Shown piece by piece: positions 30,074 to 39,280 of a stretch of 54,438 nucleotides of DNA. Within the stretch, counting starts at the first letter, position 1. Each line of letters starts with the position of its first letter. The stretch covers positions 1-54,438 of the forward strand of contig JAABQZ010000003.1 in assembly GCA_011391175.1 (NCBI GenBank), written 5' to 3'. The notes below the pieces were generated by a model. It worked only from the letters and a program-made list of their open reading frames with translations, did not search any database and had not been told where the DNA came from. The position numbers were made by a program, and so were the translations under genes. This DNA comes from Methylophilaceae bacterium (GTDB taxonomy: Bacteria; Pseudomonadota; Gammaproteobacteria; Burkholderiales; Methylophilaceae).

Positions 30074-30133
30074 CAAGGCCCGCGAGGGGCTTCCCCTATT
30101 TACTAAGCCACTAAAGTGGCAAGTAAAGAGTGA
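30074..30133. repeat. Structured repeat, copy B (just after the rnpB 3' end)
   Basis: This ~60-nt element matches copy A inside rnpB (30403-30464) over its whole length, at roughly 75% identity by eye. It has a hairpin with arms TTTACT (30099-30104) plus GCCAC (30107-30111), loop TAAA, and GTGGC plus AGTAAA (30116-30127). A second, GC-rich hairpin lies at about 30076-30096. The element abuts the P1 helix of rnpB. Confidence 0.7.
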
Positions 30134-30486
30134 AGCTAGCCGATAAGCCGGGTTCTGTCGTGCATTGCTACACGTAACAGTCATTCATCTAGGCGCACAA
30201 TTACTCATGCGCTCAAGCAACCTACCCGCTGGCAGCGCGAGTCACGCCTATTGCCAGCCTATTTGGTCTTGCTGCAGATGGAGGTTACCGCGTTTCACCG
30301 TAACTAAATACGCTCGTCTCTGTGGCCCTATTCCTCGTCTCACGACGTACGGCCGTTAGCCGTCATCTTACTCTATGCAGCCCGGACTTTCCTCCCTCAC
30401 CTCAAGGAGACCGCAAGGGTCTTCCCTAATTTGCTATGCCAGTAAACTGGCAAGCAAAGTGTGACGGCGACTGTCTAGCTAGCTTC
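30128..30486 (-). ncRNA. rnpB: RNase P RNA, class A (rnpB)
   Basis: This is the catalytic RNA of RNase P, which trims tRNA 5' leaders. On the minus strand the P1 helix is GAAGCUAGC (30486-30478) with GCUAGCUUC (30140-30132). AGACAGTCGCC (P2) follows, then the universal GAGGAAAGTCCGGGC (P4 side). Further conserved stretches are CCACAGAGACGAG, GTGAAACGCGGTAACC, CAAGACCAAATAGG, GGGTAGGTTGCTTGAGC, AGATGAATGACTG and ACAGAACCCGGCTTA. The ~359-nt length is normal for class A. The P3 region is expanded by a two-hairpin repeat (copy A). The 3' end is placed a few bases past P1 by analogy with E. coli. Confidence 0.95.
30403..30464. repeat. Structured repeat, copy A (inside rnpB P3 region)
   Basis: This 62-nt element lies between rnpB P2 and P4. 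Its main hairpin has arms TTTGCT (30430-30435) and TGCCAG (30437-30442), loop TAAA, and CTGGCA plus AGCAAA (30447-30458), with one bulged A. A second hairpin (GGAGACC side and GGTCTTCC side, about 30406-30425) follows. Against copy B, at least two base pairs differ in both partners, so the fold is kept. Confidence 0.7.
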
Positions 30487-30492
30487 AATGCT

Positions 30493-30498
30493 ATTTTA
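30493..30498 (-). promoter_or_regulatory. rnpB -10 element
   Basis: On the minus strand TAAAAT ends 6 nt before the rnpB 5' G (30486), the right distance for a sigma-70 -10. No clear -35 is seen at 16-18 bp. Confidence 0.5.
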
Positions 30499-30552
30499 AC
30501 ACAGCGAGCAAAAAGACTTCAGGTGGAAAAATAAGGCTGCTAAACTAACGCT

Positions 30553-31248
30553 ATGACCCAGCTTTCACTAGCGCACAAAAATGATTTAGCACATCACATT
30601 AACCAGGGAAGCTTCTAGCTAACAGAAAGCGCCCAAGGCGAGAACACCGCGGCACTCTCTTATGCAGCACTTGAGTTTCGCTTTGCAATAGAGCGCCTCG
30701 CAGTACACTATTGGGCAAATTTATTGGGCAGAAAACTAGAATCAGATGACTTTAAAGACATTGAGTCCTTTAAACGTGTCGAACGAAGAATCTACGAACT
30801 CGCAGGCCACCAAAAGGAAATCGATGGGCACTTTGCATTTATGAGAATTGTACTAAGCGTACTAAAGATTGAAGGCAGTCTACATGCTCCTAAACTTGGC
30901 AAACTATCGAAATATTGGCATGACTGTAGTGAGCTGTGCCACATTAGCTGGCCCTTGCCTTGCTCAGTATTAGAAGTAAGGCAGAATGCGTTTACTTCAC
31001 TACAAAATATTGCACAGGCATTACCTCAGCATGTGGAAAGTATGGGCTGGCCAGTTATTAACAATCCGACTTTTGGCGAACTCCGTGATAAGTTTGTAGC
31101 TGGCCATGCGAAAGAGTCTGAAGTGTTGGCGCACTTTGAAAAAACTGGCCTTTGGGCTCAGTTAGTTCTCCCAGACGGTACTGAGAGTTTTGTAGGTGAG
31201 CCAGTAATTCCGACTGAGAAAAAATTAAAGTCGATTAATAAACAATAA
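30553..31248 (+). pseudogene. Hypothetical protein gene interrupted by an in-frame TAG at codon 22
   Basis: From ATG 30553 a single frame runs 231 codons to the stop at 31246-31248, apart from one TAG at 30616-30618. Codons on both sides of the TAG read as ordinary protein (ending NQGSF before it and starting LTESAQGENT after it), so a point nonsense mutation is the simplest reading. The part after the TAG could restart only at TTG 30724 or at later codons, giving a 174-residue or shorter product. I do not recognise the family: it is a soluble, helix-rich protein with EFRFAIERLAVHYWA and a WHDCSELCHISWP segment. It is divergent from rnpB across 66 bp and convergent with the EF-hand gene. Confidence 0.6.
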
Positions 31249-31305
31249 GCTCTCCGGAGCCCAATATCCATGGGCCTTCCAAAGCACTGTTTTTTGCTCG
31301 TAGCT

Positions 31306-31794
31306 TTAAGGCTTTACAACCAAACCATTACTGACTGATTTAACGCCCTTAACCCCTGCTGCGATTTTCCCTGCACGCGTTTTAGTAGATTGGTTATCGA
31401 CAAAGCCGCTCAGCACCACAATGCCGTCTTTGGTTTCTACGCTCACATCAAAACTTTTAAAGTTTTTTTCTAGCAAATATTTACTTTTAATTTTTGAGGT
31501 AATCGCACCATCGCTGGCAGCTTGTTTAGATTCTTTTTGTTGGACTTTGGATTTATAAGTGGCATATTCGTCCTCACTTAAACTGCCATTGTGATTTTTA
31601 TCTGCCTTGGCAAAGCCACCACCGTTAAACAATTCATCTTTTTTAATCTCTATCGCGCTTAACTTGCCGTTGCTATCCGCATCCAGCAACTTAAACTCTT
31701 TGGTGTAGATATTTTGATCTGGCATATCTGACGTAATGGCCAATGCCGGCACGCTTGTTAGGCCAATTAAAAAAGCAATCGTGGTATGTCGCAT
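31306..31794 (-). CDS. Exported EF-hand plus BON domain protein
   Basis: The 162-residue product has a signal peptide (about 1-19, SVPALA). Two canonical EF-hand loops follow: D38-A-D-S-N-G-K-L-S-A-I-E49 and D65-K-N-H-N-G-S-L-S-E-D-E76. The C-terminal half (about 95-162) is a BON domain, with VETKDGIVVLSGFVDN and a conserved glycine pattern. BON domains bind phospholipid membranes, and EF-hands bind Ca2+. A periplasmic, calcium-modulated envelope protein is inferred. The gene stands alone between a convergent pseudogene and pyrC. A second BON protein (DolP-like) is at 34241-34810. Confidence 0.82.
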   Translation of the reverse strand: MRHTTIAFLIGLTSVPALAITSDMPDQNIYTKEFKLLDADSNGKLSAIEIKKDELFNGGGFAKADKNHNGSLSEDEYATYKSKVQQKESKQAASDGAITSKIKSKYLLEKNFKSFDVSVETKDGIVVLSGFVDNQSTKTRAGKIAAGVKGVKSVSNGLVVKP

Positions 31795-31838
31795 CGTTCA
31801 CCTCCAAAAATGATTTTAATGAAAAAGCTATGATAAAA

Positions 31839-32873
31839 CTAAATAAGCTTCCAGTGTATTTGCTGACCCGCCCTTAATGGAACTAGGCTGTCATCGCCCA
31901 ATGGAAGCGTATTTGGCACCAGCCAACTGGTTTTTTCTAAGGTAATTTTATCTTTATTTCGTGGCAAACCATAATAATCTGCACCATAAAAACTGGCAAA
32001 AGCTTCAAGCTTATCAAGCGCATTGGCAACCTCAAAAACCTCGGTATATAACTCTATCGCCGCATGCGCAGTGTACATGCCAGCACAACCACAAGCTGCT
32101 TCTTTGGTATGCTTAGCGTGTGGCGCACTATCGGTACCTAAGAAAAATTTTGGATTACCCGAAATGGCGGCTTTCACCAAAGCAAGGCGATGTTGTTCAC
32201 GTTTTAAAATCGGCAAACAATAATGATGTGGCTGAATGCCGCCTTTAAACATATCGTTGCGATTCAACAGCAAATGGTGCGCAGTAATCGTCGCTGCAAC
32301 ATTGCTGGGCGCACTTGTCACGAACTCTGCCGCATCTTTGGTGGTGATGTGCTCGAATACTACTTTCAAATTTGGGTACCGCTTTAACAAAGGCGTCATA
32401 TGGCGGTCGATGAAAACGCGCTCGCGATCAAAAATATCCACATTGCTATCAGTCACTTCTGCATGCACCAATAGCGGCAATCCCACGTCCTGCATAGCTT
32501 CTAGCACAGTACTACATTTCGCTAAATCACTCACGCCAGAATCGCTATTAGTGGTTGCACCCGCTGGGTAAAGCTTAACGCCATGAATAAATCCACTGGC
32601 TTTGGCTTTTTTAATTTCATCCGCCGAGGTGTTATCAGTTAAATACAGCGTCATCAGCGGTTCGAAATTCAACCCTCTTGGTAATGCCGCCAAAATACGT
32701 GCACGATATTCGCCTGCCAACGCAGTGGTGGTGACTGGCGGGCGCAAATTCGGCATGACGATTGCCCGTGCAAATTGCCTAGCGGTATCAGGCAACACCG
32801 CCTTCAGTGCTTCGCCGTCTCTTAAGTGAAGATGCCAGTCATCTGGGCGAATAAGAGTAAGTTTTGTTGTCAT
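31839..32873 (-). CDS. pyrC: Dihydroorotase (E. coli PyrC type)
   Basis: This 344-residue zinc amidohydrolase cyclises carbamoyl aspartate to dihydroorotate in pyrimidine synthesis. Metal ligands H14 and H16 lie in [10 protein letters not shown], the carboxylated lysine in [11 protein letters not shown], and a later catalytic Asp in FLGTDSAPH. Length matches class II DHOase (348 in E. coli). ATG 32873 overlaps the rsmI stop by 4 nt, so the two are co-expressed. Confidence 0.96.
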   Translation of the reverse strand: MTTKLTLIRPDDWHLHLRDGEALKAVLPDTARQFARAIVMPNLRPPVTTTALAGEYRARILAALPRGLNFEPLMTLYLTDNTSADEIKKAKASGFIHGVKLYPAGATTNSDSGVSDLAKCSTVLEAMQDVGLPLLVHAEVTDSNVDIFDRERVFIDRHMTPLLKRYPNLKVVFEHITTKDAAEFVTSAPSNVAATITAHHLLLNRNDMFKGGIQPHHYCLPILKREQHRLALVKAAISGNPKFFLGTDSAPHAKHTKEAACGCAGMYTAHAAIELYTEVFEVANALDKLEAFASFYGADYYGLPRNKDKITLEKTSWLVPNTLPLGDDSLVPLRAGQQIHWKLI

Positions 32874-33751
32874 GGTTTAGTATCTTGTTTTAATTTCAAG
32901 GCAAATTCGTACAAATCGTTTTTCTTTAAATGAGTAATTTCAGTCGCCAATGCCACTGCTTGTTTTAGTGGCAACTCTGCCAATAGACATTTTAATATAC
33001 GTTGCGCTTCTTCGCTTATTTCCTGCGCTTCAACTACAGGCGCAGCTTCAACTAGCAGCACAAACTCGCCGCGTTGCTGATTAGAGTCGGCCTGCAACCA
33101 AGCACTAGCCTCACTTGAAGCGCAGGTATAAATCGTCTCAAATGTCTTGGTTAATTCACGCGCAAAAGTAACTTGTCTATCTCCACCCAGTACTTTCGCA
33201 ATGTCTTCAATACTTTCAATAATTCTATGTGGTGCTTCGTAAAAAACCAAGGTCACGCTTTGTGGCTTTAACTGTTCTAATATTTTGCGCCGCGCCGCGC
33301 CGCTGGCGGGCAAAAAGCCATGAAAATAAAAACCATTTTGCGTAATGCCACTGGCCGACAAAGCCGCAATCACCGCGCTCACCCCAGGAATTGGCACAAC
33401 TTGAATACCCGCCTTGCGCACAACATTCACCACCACTGCGCCAGGGTCGCTCACAGCGGGCGTTCCAGCATCGGTGACCAATGCGATATTTTCACCATTT
33501 TTAAGTTGTAGCAGCAACTTTTCGGCCGATTGCTGCTCGTTATGCTCATGCACGGCGATAAGCTTTTTTCTAATGCCAAAATGCGATAACAAGCCAGAAG
33601 TATGGCGTGTATCCTCGGCCGCAATGGCATCTACGCTTTTTAAAATTTCCAGCGCACGCAAGGTAATATCCCCCAGATTGCCGATTGGCGTAGCGACCAC
33701 ATATAATGTACCTTGCAATTTACTTGGGTCATTTTTTTTTAAAACAGTCAT
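32870..33751 (-). CDS. rsmI: 16S rRNA (cytidine1402-2'-O)-methyltransferase
   Basis: This 293-residue tetrapyrrole-methylase-fold enzyme adds the 2'-O-methyl group at C1402 of 16S rRNA. Motifs include [44 protein letters not shown] and the SAM loop [13 protein letters not shown]. It is divergent from yraN, the common proteobacterial pairing, and coupled to pyrC downstream. Its partner enzyme RsmH (N4 methylation of the same base) is in the dcw cluster. Confidence 0.96.
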   Translation of the reverse strand: MTVLKKNDPSKLQGTLYVVATPIGNLGDITLRALEILKSVDAIAAEDTRHTSGLLSHFGIRKKLIAVHEHNEQQSAEKLLLQLKNGENIALVTDAGTPAVSDPGAVVVNVVRKAGIQVVPIPGVSAVIAALSASGITQNGFYFHGFLPASGAARRKILEQLKPQSVTLVFYEAPHRIIESIEDIAKVLGGDRQVTFARELTKTFETIYTCASSEASAWLQADSNQQRGEFVLLVEAAPVVEAQEISEEAQRILKCLLAELPLKQAVALATEITHLKKNDLYEFALKLKQDTKP

Positions 33752-33785
33752 TGTTGAATTTTAAGCCAAAGCGACACTATCTCCT

Positions 33786-34166
33786 ATGAAAATGAATGAA
33801 AACAATGCGGGCTTAGAAGCAGAAAAATTAGCTGCAACTTTTTTAGCGAGTCATGGACTTAAATTGGTGATGCAAAATTACCACTGCCGTTTTGGTGAAA
33901 TTGATTTGATTATGCAAGAAGCCAAAACTCTTGTATTTATTGAAGTTAAACTAAGAAGTAGCGACCAATTTGGTGGCGCTGCAGCTAGTATTACGCCGCA
34001 AAAACAGCAAAAATTAATTCTCACCGCCCAGCATTATCTACAAAGGCATCGCCAAAATATGGATGAGCCAGCCTGCCGCTTTGACGCGATTTTAATGAAT
34101 CGTAAAGATTTGAAACCCACGGACTTGCAACACATTGAATGGATTCGTAATGCTTTTGAAACATAA
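33786..34166 (+). CDS. yraN: YraN family putative endonuclease (UPF0102)
   Basis: This 126-residue protein has a restriction-endonuclease-like fold. GEIDLIM (37-43) and FIEVKLR (51-57) give an ExD...ExK arrangement (E38, D40, E53, K55) like the PD-(D/E)xK nucleases. The function in E. coli relatives is not settled. It is divergent from rsmI with 34 nt between starts and precedes a DolP-like gene, echoing the rsmI-yraN-yraP region of enterics. ATG 33786 is used; another ATG follows two codons later. Confidence 0.9.
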   Translation: MKMNENNAGLEAEKLAATFLASHGLKLVMQNYHCRFGEIDLIMQEAKTLVFIEVKLRSSDQFGGAAASITPQKQQKLILTAQHYLQRHRQNMDEPACRFDAILMNRKDLKPTDLQHIEWIRNAFET

Positions 34167-34240
34167 TTGGCGTATCATTTTTCAAAATTCGAATATTTGT
34201 TTTAACTCATAGTATTTATATTATGCAAAAGGAGCTTTTA

Positions 34241-34810
34241 ATGCATGTAGCGTACAAACTGATTGTTGCGACTATTTTATCCTCTCAATTAGCTGCCTGT
34301 GTGCCTGCCGTAGTGGGCGGGGCCGCCGCGGGTGGTGCCATTGCAGCCGATAGGCGAACTAGTGGCATTTATGTAGAAGATGAGAATATTGAGCTTAAAG
34401 CAGTTAAGCACGTGGAAACAACTCTGGGCGAGAATACACATATCAACGTAACTAGCTATAACCGCAATGTACTGCTGACCGGCGAAGCACCTGATGAAGC
34501 AACCAAGGCCAATGCTGAGGCTTTTGTGAAAAGTATTGAGCATGTACGCGTTATCACCAACGAAATTACGGTTGGCCCAAAATCAGATATTAGCTCACGT
34601 AGCAACGATACTTACCTCACTTCTAAAGTTAAAACAAAATTTGTGACTGAAAACCAGTTCCCTGCCAATTACGTCAAAGTGGTCACCGAAAATAGCGTGG
34701 TATATTTGCTGGGTATAGTAACTAAAGCTGAAGCCGATGCCGCAGCAGCCATTGCTAGCAATACGGATGGCGTAACCAAGGTGGTAAAAGTATTTGAATA
34801 TATGAATTAA
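34241..34810 (+). CDS. Outer-membrane BON-domain lipoprotein (DolP/YraP-like)
   Basis: This 189-residue lipoprotein has a signal peptide ending in a lipobox (LAAC, Cys20), then a Gly/Ala-rich stretch. Two BON domains follow (about 46-115 and 125-189), each with a hydrophobic-Gly core such as NVLLTGEAPDE and VVYLLGIVTKAEAD. Size and layout match DolP, which binds anionic phospholipid and supports outer membrane integrity. ATG 34241 is chosen because AAAAGGAG lies 6 nt upstream; an earlier in-frame ATG at 34223 lacks one. Confidence 0.88.
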   Translation: MHVAYKLIVATILSSQLAACVPAVVGGAAAGGAIAADRRTSGIYVEDENIELKAVKHVETTLGENTHINVTSYNRNVLLTGEAPDEATKANAEAFVKSIEHVRVITNEITVGPKSDISSRSNDTYLTSKVKTKFVTENQFPANYVKVVTENSVVYLLGIVTKAEADAAAAIASNTDGVTKVVKVFEYMN

Positions 34811-34818
34811 ACCACTGA

Positions 34819-35169
34819 ATGAATATCGAAAACATGACCCCAAAAAAAGAACATAATAAAATGACAACAGGCAAAACAGTGGAAATATTTGTGCAAGGCC
34901 TCACCAAGGAAGGCAAACAGTTTCGCCCCAGTGATTGGGTGGATCGCATGTGCAGCAGTTTTGCCACCTTTGGTGAAAACCGCAAATTACGCTACTCGCC
35001 ATACCTGCGACCAGAAGTATTAAACGGTGTGCGTTGCCTAGCGGTGGATATGAAGCTGAAAGATGTGAATCCAGAAGGCTTTGAGCATGTGATTCAGTTT
35101 GCAGATGAAAATCAGCTGAATATTCTGGATGAAGCAGGTAATAGCATTGTGGTGTCGTTAAATAGCTAA
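34819..35169 (+). CDS. DUF3579 domain-containing protein
   Basis: This small soluble protein has up to 116 residues and a conserved block FVQGLTKEGKQFRPSDW ... FGENRKLRYSPYLRP ... GVRCLAVD, which I recognise as DUF3579, a family found mainly in betaproteobacteria. Its function is unknown. The start is uncertain: ATGs at 34819, 34834 and 34861 are possible, none with a good Shine-Dalgarno, and the conserved part begins just after the third. It follows the DolP-like gene by 8 nt. Confidence 0.8.
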   Translation: MNIENMTPKKEHNKMTTGKTVEIFVQGLTKEGKQFRPSDWVDRMCSSFATFGENRKLRYSPYLRPEVLNGVRCLAVDMKLKDVNPEGFEHVIQFADENQLNILDEAGNSIVVSLNS

Positions 35170-35181
35170 TTGAATGGCCAT

Positions 35182-35673
35182 CTATTTGGCCATAAAGCTT
35201 TCAAGATATTGTTTGGTGACTTTGCCGCGCTTGGTTTTAACCAGCTTACCCAACGGGTTATAAATGTAAGTGGTGGGCAACACTTCTGCGCTACCAATTT
35301 GCTTGATTGTGTCATCATCTCCCAGCACAATTGGGTATGACATCAGCATGTCATCCACGTACTCAGCCACTTCACCTGCACTTTCAAAATCAAATGCAAC
35401 GCCCAGCATCATTACGTCTTTATTTTTCCGGCTATCGTACAGCGCCACGAGATCTGGCACCTCTTCCAGACACGGTGGGCACCAAGTCGCCCAATAATTA
35501 ACAATGACCCATTTACCTTTGTATTGCGACAGTGTATGCACTTTGCCAGCGGTGTCTTTTAATACAAAATCTTTAAATTCAAAAATTTTAGTCGAACTGG
35601 TCGCTGCCATCGTATTGACATGTAGACCGAGTAGTATCAAAAATACAAAAAATAGTGATTTATTACGCAACAT
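35182..35673 (-). CDS. TlpA/ResA-like periplasmic thiol-disulfide oxidoreductase
   Basis: This 163-residue thioredoxin-fold protein has an N-terminal signal sequence (about 1-23, ending MAA) and the active site WCPPC (C65, C68). The cis-proline loop is in EVLPTTYIYN. TlpA-like proteins reduce disulfides in the periplasm, often for cytochrome c maturation or metal centre assembly, but no such genes are adjacent. It is convergent with the DUF3579 gene and divergent from the PilZ-like gene. Confidence 0.9.
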   Translation of the reverse strand: MLRNKSLFFVFLILLGLHVNTMAATSSTKIFEFKDFVLKDTAGKVHTLSQYKGKWVIVNYWATWCPPCLEEVPDLVALYDSRKNKDVMMLGVAFDFESAGEVAEYVDDMLMSYPIVLGDDDTIKQIGSAEVLPTTYIYNPLGKLVKTKRGKVTKQYLESFMAK

Positions 35674-35759
35674 AACGCTATTTACCAGTTAAAGATGTGC
35701 AAAAAAGTGACAAAAATATAATTACGCACTAATATAAAACATTCTAAGGGGAGTGTGCA

Positions 35760-37298
35760 TTGTCGATAAGCCTAAAACTGCCAAGTTTGGATAATAACCC
35801 AATTTTGCTAGCAGAAACGCGTACGCACAAAATTGCTGAATTTATTCAAAAACTCCCTTTTGGCGACCCAATTACTGCCGCAACCGACTTGGTTGATGAG
35901 CTGCAAATCCTCAATAGCCAAAAAGTGGCATTCACCAATCGCTTTAACGCCTTAGAGCAATACAGGCCTGTGGCCATCCAAATTTATCAAGATTTGCTAC
36001 CGAATTTTAGTAGTGCAAGCTTGCCACTTACAAAAAATGAGCAAGCATTTGCAGACACCGCAGTGCAACTCTGGCAAGAGTTTGCGTATGGTTATAAATT
36101 TGCCTTGATTGATTTACAAAACAAAATTTTAAATATCAATAACAGCAAAAGTACTGCCCAAGTGGTGCATCGCGCTATTCATGCGTTTAAAGAAATCGCT
36201 TTAGTGCATCATCTTACCTATCGGGCGCCGTCTGCAAGCTTATGGGCAGAACTGCATCAGCTTTACTTCTGCGCACTGCAACAGCGTGCCGAAAAATTAG
36301 CGGTGACTGACCAACTTGCTGCAAACAACGTCAGCTCTGTAGATTTGGTGTATACGCAAATGTTGTTGATGGCCTTAGCTGACCCGCAACATCTTGCAAA
36401 TTCAGATATTTTAAAAACCGACGCTTACCTTTCTAACGTGGCTGAACATGCAGAACTTAGGCCTCTAGGCCTGATTGACAATTCTGCAGGGGTGTTTTTG
36501 GTAAAGCTAGATAGCGACAAGCCGCCTGTGCCGTTTGTTAAAAATAAAGAAGTGCCAAACGGCGAAACGGATATTCTACTCGTCACAGTGAATTTGGCGC
36601 GGCAAATTCATCAGCATTTAACCTTGCTGCAAGATGGCATACTGCCTAACGATGGCTATTTGCCCAACTATGCAATTGAAAATCATTATGCGGATTTGCT
36701 ATCACGCTTGATGAAAAATTTTGGCAAAGCGTCGCATCGCGTATTCACAAGAACCAAAAAAAGCGATGGCGTTGAGCTTGGCGTAGGTTTAATGGTTGCG
36801 CATCATTTAATTAATGAGGGTAATGAACATTTTAACGCGACCAATAACGTCGTAGCCATTAAACCTTCGCGCTGGCAAGTGCTTAATGTAAGTGCTGGCG
36901 GCTACGCCTTGCGCAAATTCAGCACATCGCAGGCGTCAGTACATATTGGCGATGTGGTTGCCATAAAAAATAGTAAAAATAAACTATGGGAGCTGTCAGT
37001 CTTACGTTGGGCAAACTTAACCCAGCTAAATCAATTGGATGTTGGTTTAGAGCTTATCTCGCCCACTGTCACTGCTATTACTGCTAGGTTTATCGACAGT
37101 GCGATTGAGGGTGAAGCCTTATTGTTGCCAGAAATTAGTGGCTTAAAACAAGCGGCTAGCGTGCTGATGGCGCGCGGATTTTGCAAACAGGACGATATCT
37201 TAAAACTAGAACTACCCAATAAAATAAGTAAAATAAAAATAAGTACGCTAGTGGAACGTACCAACAGGTTTGAGCGGTTTCAATTCAGCTTGATATAA
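35760..37298 (+). CDS. Large cytoplasmic protein with C-terminal PilZ-like domain
   Basis: The 512-residue protein starts at TTG 35760 with a strong AAGGGGAG 6 nt upstream. The N-terminal ~340 residues are helix-rich and not recognised. The C-terminal part resembles a PilZ domain: NVSAGGY (376-382) matches its N-x-S-x-x-G motif, and LSVLRWANL...LDVGLELISP matches the second half. The basic N-terminal PilZ motif is reduced to KPSRW. A cyclic-di-GMP receptor or degenerate PilZ scaffold is therefore inferred. There is no signal peptide or membrane helix. It is a single-gene unit upstream of trxA. Confidence 0.7.
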   Translation: MSISLKLPSLDNNPILLAETRTHKIAEFIQKLPFGDPITAATDLVDELQILNSQKVAFTNRFNALEQYRPVAIQIYQDLLPNFSSASLPLTKNEQAFADTAVQLWQEFAYGYKFALIDLQNKILNINNSKSTAQVVHRAIHAFKEIALVHHLTYRAPSASLWAELHQLYFCALQQRAEKLAVTDQLAANNVSSVDLVYTQMLLMALADPQHLANSDILKTDAYLSNVAEHAELRPLGLIDNSAGVFLVKLDSDKPPVPFVKNKEVPNGETDILLVTVNLARQIHQHLTLLQDGILPNDGYLPNYAIENHYADLLSRLMKNFGKASHRVFTRTKKSDGVELGVGLMVAHHLINEGNEHFNATNNVVAIKPSRWQVLNVSAGGYALRKFSTSQASVHIGDVVAIKNSKNKLWELSVLRWANLTQLNQLDVGLELISPTVTAITARFIDSAIEGEALLLPEISGLKQAASVLMARGFCKQDDILKLELPNKISKIKISTLVERTNRFERFQFSLI

Positions 37299-37519
37299 AG
37301 TAATTGATATTGTTATACTATTATTTGATGAGTACTTGTATCTGAAAAGCACTTGATTTTCACTTAAATATCTCAATGTTAAAATAACAACAATCAGTTG
37401 GCTTTGCTAATTATTTTTTTATCTGTCATATTGTTTAATACTTAACCAAACTTTCTAAATTAGCTAGGCCTTTGCCAGCAATTCATTACATTACACACAC
37501 TACAAAAACCGAGGTCACC

Positions 37520-37846
37520 ATGAACGAACATATCACCCATCTAAGCGATGCCGCTTTCGAGCAAGAGGTATTGCAATCACAACTGCCTGTATTGGTAGAT
37601 TATTGGGCAGAGTGGTGCGGGCCATGCAAAATGATTGCACCAATTTTGGATGATATCTCTAAAGAATATGCTGGTCGTTTAAAAGTGGCTAAACTCAACA
37701 TTGATGATAACCAACAAACACCGCCCAAATATGGTATTCGTGGTATTCCGACCTTAATGCTATTTAAAAATGGCAATGTAGAAGCTACCAAAGTAGGAGC
37801 ACTTTCTAAATCACAATTAACGGCATTTATTGACAGTAATATTTAA
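37520..37846 (+). CDS. trxA: Thioredoxin TrxA
   Basis: This 108-residue classical thioredoxin has WCGPC (C33, C36), the conserved buried Asp in VLVDYWAEW and the cis-Pro in RGIPTLMLF. It reduces cytoplasmic disulfides with thioredoxin reductase. ATG 37520 has GAGGT 5 nt upstream; an earlier in-frame start adds 16 non-conserved residues. An intrinsic terminator follows the stop, and rho lies downstream, as in E. coli. Confidence 0.97.
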   Translation: MNEHITHLSDAAFEQEVLQSQLPVLVDYWAEWCGPCKMIAPILDDISKEYAGRLKVAKLNIDDNQQTPPKYGIRGIPTLMLFKNGNVEATKVGALSKSQLTAFIDSNI

Positions 37847-37852
37847 TTCTTC

Positions 37853-37881
37853 GTCGGCCACCTAGTGTGGCTGACTTTTTT
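37853..37881 (+). terminator. Intrinsic terminator after trxA
   Basis: A 9-bp stem, GTCGGCCAC / GTGGCTGAC (one G-U pair), with loop CTAGT is followed by six T, 7 nt after the trxA stop. Confidence 0.9.
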
Positions 37882-37949
37882 GTTAAACTTTCCTTGTAGT
37901 TCTTAACTTTACTTTTCCTTATTCACATCCCCATCTAGCGAGTCATCAC

Positions 37950-39209
37950 ATGCGTCTATCCGATCTTAAACATCTTCCCGTGACCGAACTGGTCGACATG
38001 GCCATTGCCGATGAAATTGAAAATGCGAGCCGTATGCGCAAGCAAGATCTTATTTTTGCTATTCTTAAGCACAAAGCAAAGAAGGGAGATAGTATTTTTG
38101 GGGATGGCACGCTAGAGGTGTTGCAAGATGGTTTTGGTTTCCTGCGTTCGCCAGACACTTCGTATTTGGCTGGTACAGATGATATTTATGTATCCCCATC
38201 GCAAATTCGCCGTTTTAATTTGCATACTGGCGATAGTATTCAAGGTGAGATTCGCACGCCAAAAGATGGTGAACGCTATTTTGCGCTAGTAAAAGTAGAT
38301 ATGGTGAACGATGAAGCGCCAGAAAATACCAAACATAAAATTTTATTCGAGAACTTAACTCCACTGTTCCCGACCATTCCGCTCACATTAGAGCGTGACA
38401 TTCGTGGTGAAGAAAATATCACCAGCCGCGTCATTGATATGATTGCTCCGATTGGTAAAGGCCAACGGGGTTTGTTAGTCGCCAGCCCCAAAAGTGGTAA
38501 AACGGTGATGATGCAAAACATCGCACATGCTATTACCGCCAATCACCCTGACTGTATTTTGATTGTATTGCTGATTGACGAACGCCCAGAAGAAGTCACA
38601 GAAATGACACGCTCAGTAAAAGGTGAAGTGGTGGCTTCTACATTTGATGAGCCTGCTACCCGCCACGTGCAAGTAGCCGAAATGGTGTTAGAAAAGGCCA
38701 AACGCTTAGTTGAACATAAAAAAGATGTAGTGATTTTATTGGATTCGATTACGCGCCTAGCCCGTGCATACAACACAGTGATTCCATCTTCAGGCAAAGT
38801 GCTGACAGGTGGCGTAGATGCCAATGCGTTGCAAAAACCAAAACGCTTCTTCGGCGCTGCGCGAAATATTGAAGAAGGCGGCTCGCTTACCATTATCGCC
38901 ACCGCCCTTGTGGATACTGGCTCGCGCATGGATGACGTGATTTACGAGGAATTTAAAGGTACTGGTAATATGGAAATTCATCTTGATCGCCGTATGGCCG
39001 AAAAACGCCTATACCCAGCCATTAATGTGAATAAATCAGGTACGCGTAAAGAAGAGTTGCTGATTGAAAAAGATGTGTTGCAGAAGATTTGGGTGTTACG
39101 CAAGTTGCTTTACCCGATGGACGATTTAGAAGCGATGGAATTCTTGTTAGATAAAATCAAGCAAACCAAAAACAATGCGGACTTTTTTGACAGCATGCGC
39201 CGAGGTTAA
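37950..39209 (+). CDS. rho: Transcription termination factor Rho
   Basis: This 419-residue hexameric RNA helicase is the same length as E. coli Rho. It has an N-terminal helical domain ([10 protein letters not shown]), a cold-shock-like RNA-binding fold with GFGFLRSP (61-68), Walker A SPKSGKT (179-185), and Walker [17 protein letters not shown] with the Q-loop [11 protein letters not shown]. It stops transcription of untranslated RNA. The 68-nt leader after the trxA terminator could hold its promoter. rpmE follows 71 nt downstream. Confidence 0.98.
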   Translation: MRLSDLKHLPVTELVDMAIADEIENASRMRKQDLIFAILKHKAKKGDSIFGDGTLEVLQDGFGFLRSPDTSYLAGTDDIYVSPSQIRRFNLHTGDSIQGEIRTPKDGERYFALVKVDMVNDEAPENTKHKILFENLTPLFPTIPLTLERDIRGEENITSRVIDMIAPIGKGQRGLLVASPKSGKTVMMQNIAHAITANHPDCILIVLLIDERPEEVTEMTRSVKGEVVASTFDEPATRHVQVAEMVLEKAKRLVEHKKDVVILLDSITRLARAYNTVIPSSGKVLTGGVDANALQKPKRFFGAARNIEEGGSLTIIATALVDTGSRMDDVIYEEFKGTGNMEIHLDRRMAEKRLYPAINVNKSGTRKEELLIEKDVLQKIWVLRKLLYPMDDLEAMEFLLDKIKQTKNNADFFDSMRRG

Positions 39210-39280
39210 CCTTGCAATTTGCGCATTATTCATTCATAATGCGCGCCTTACTGCAACTGCTTAATATTAGAGAGAAAAGC

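Noticed and set aside
29969-30184. 71-codon open frame on the minus strand
   Set aside because: It begins inside the conserved 3' end of rnpB and runs through the repeat and AT-rich spacer; it has no ribosome-binding site and no protein-like pattern.
30616-30618. In-frame TAG as a programmed amber codon (for example pyrrolysine)
   Set aside because: Nothing else in the window suggests recoding and no pyl genes are seen; a nonsense mutation is simpler.
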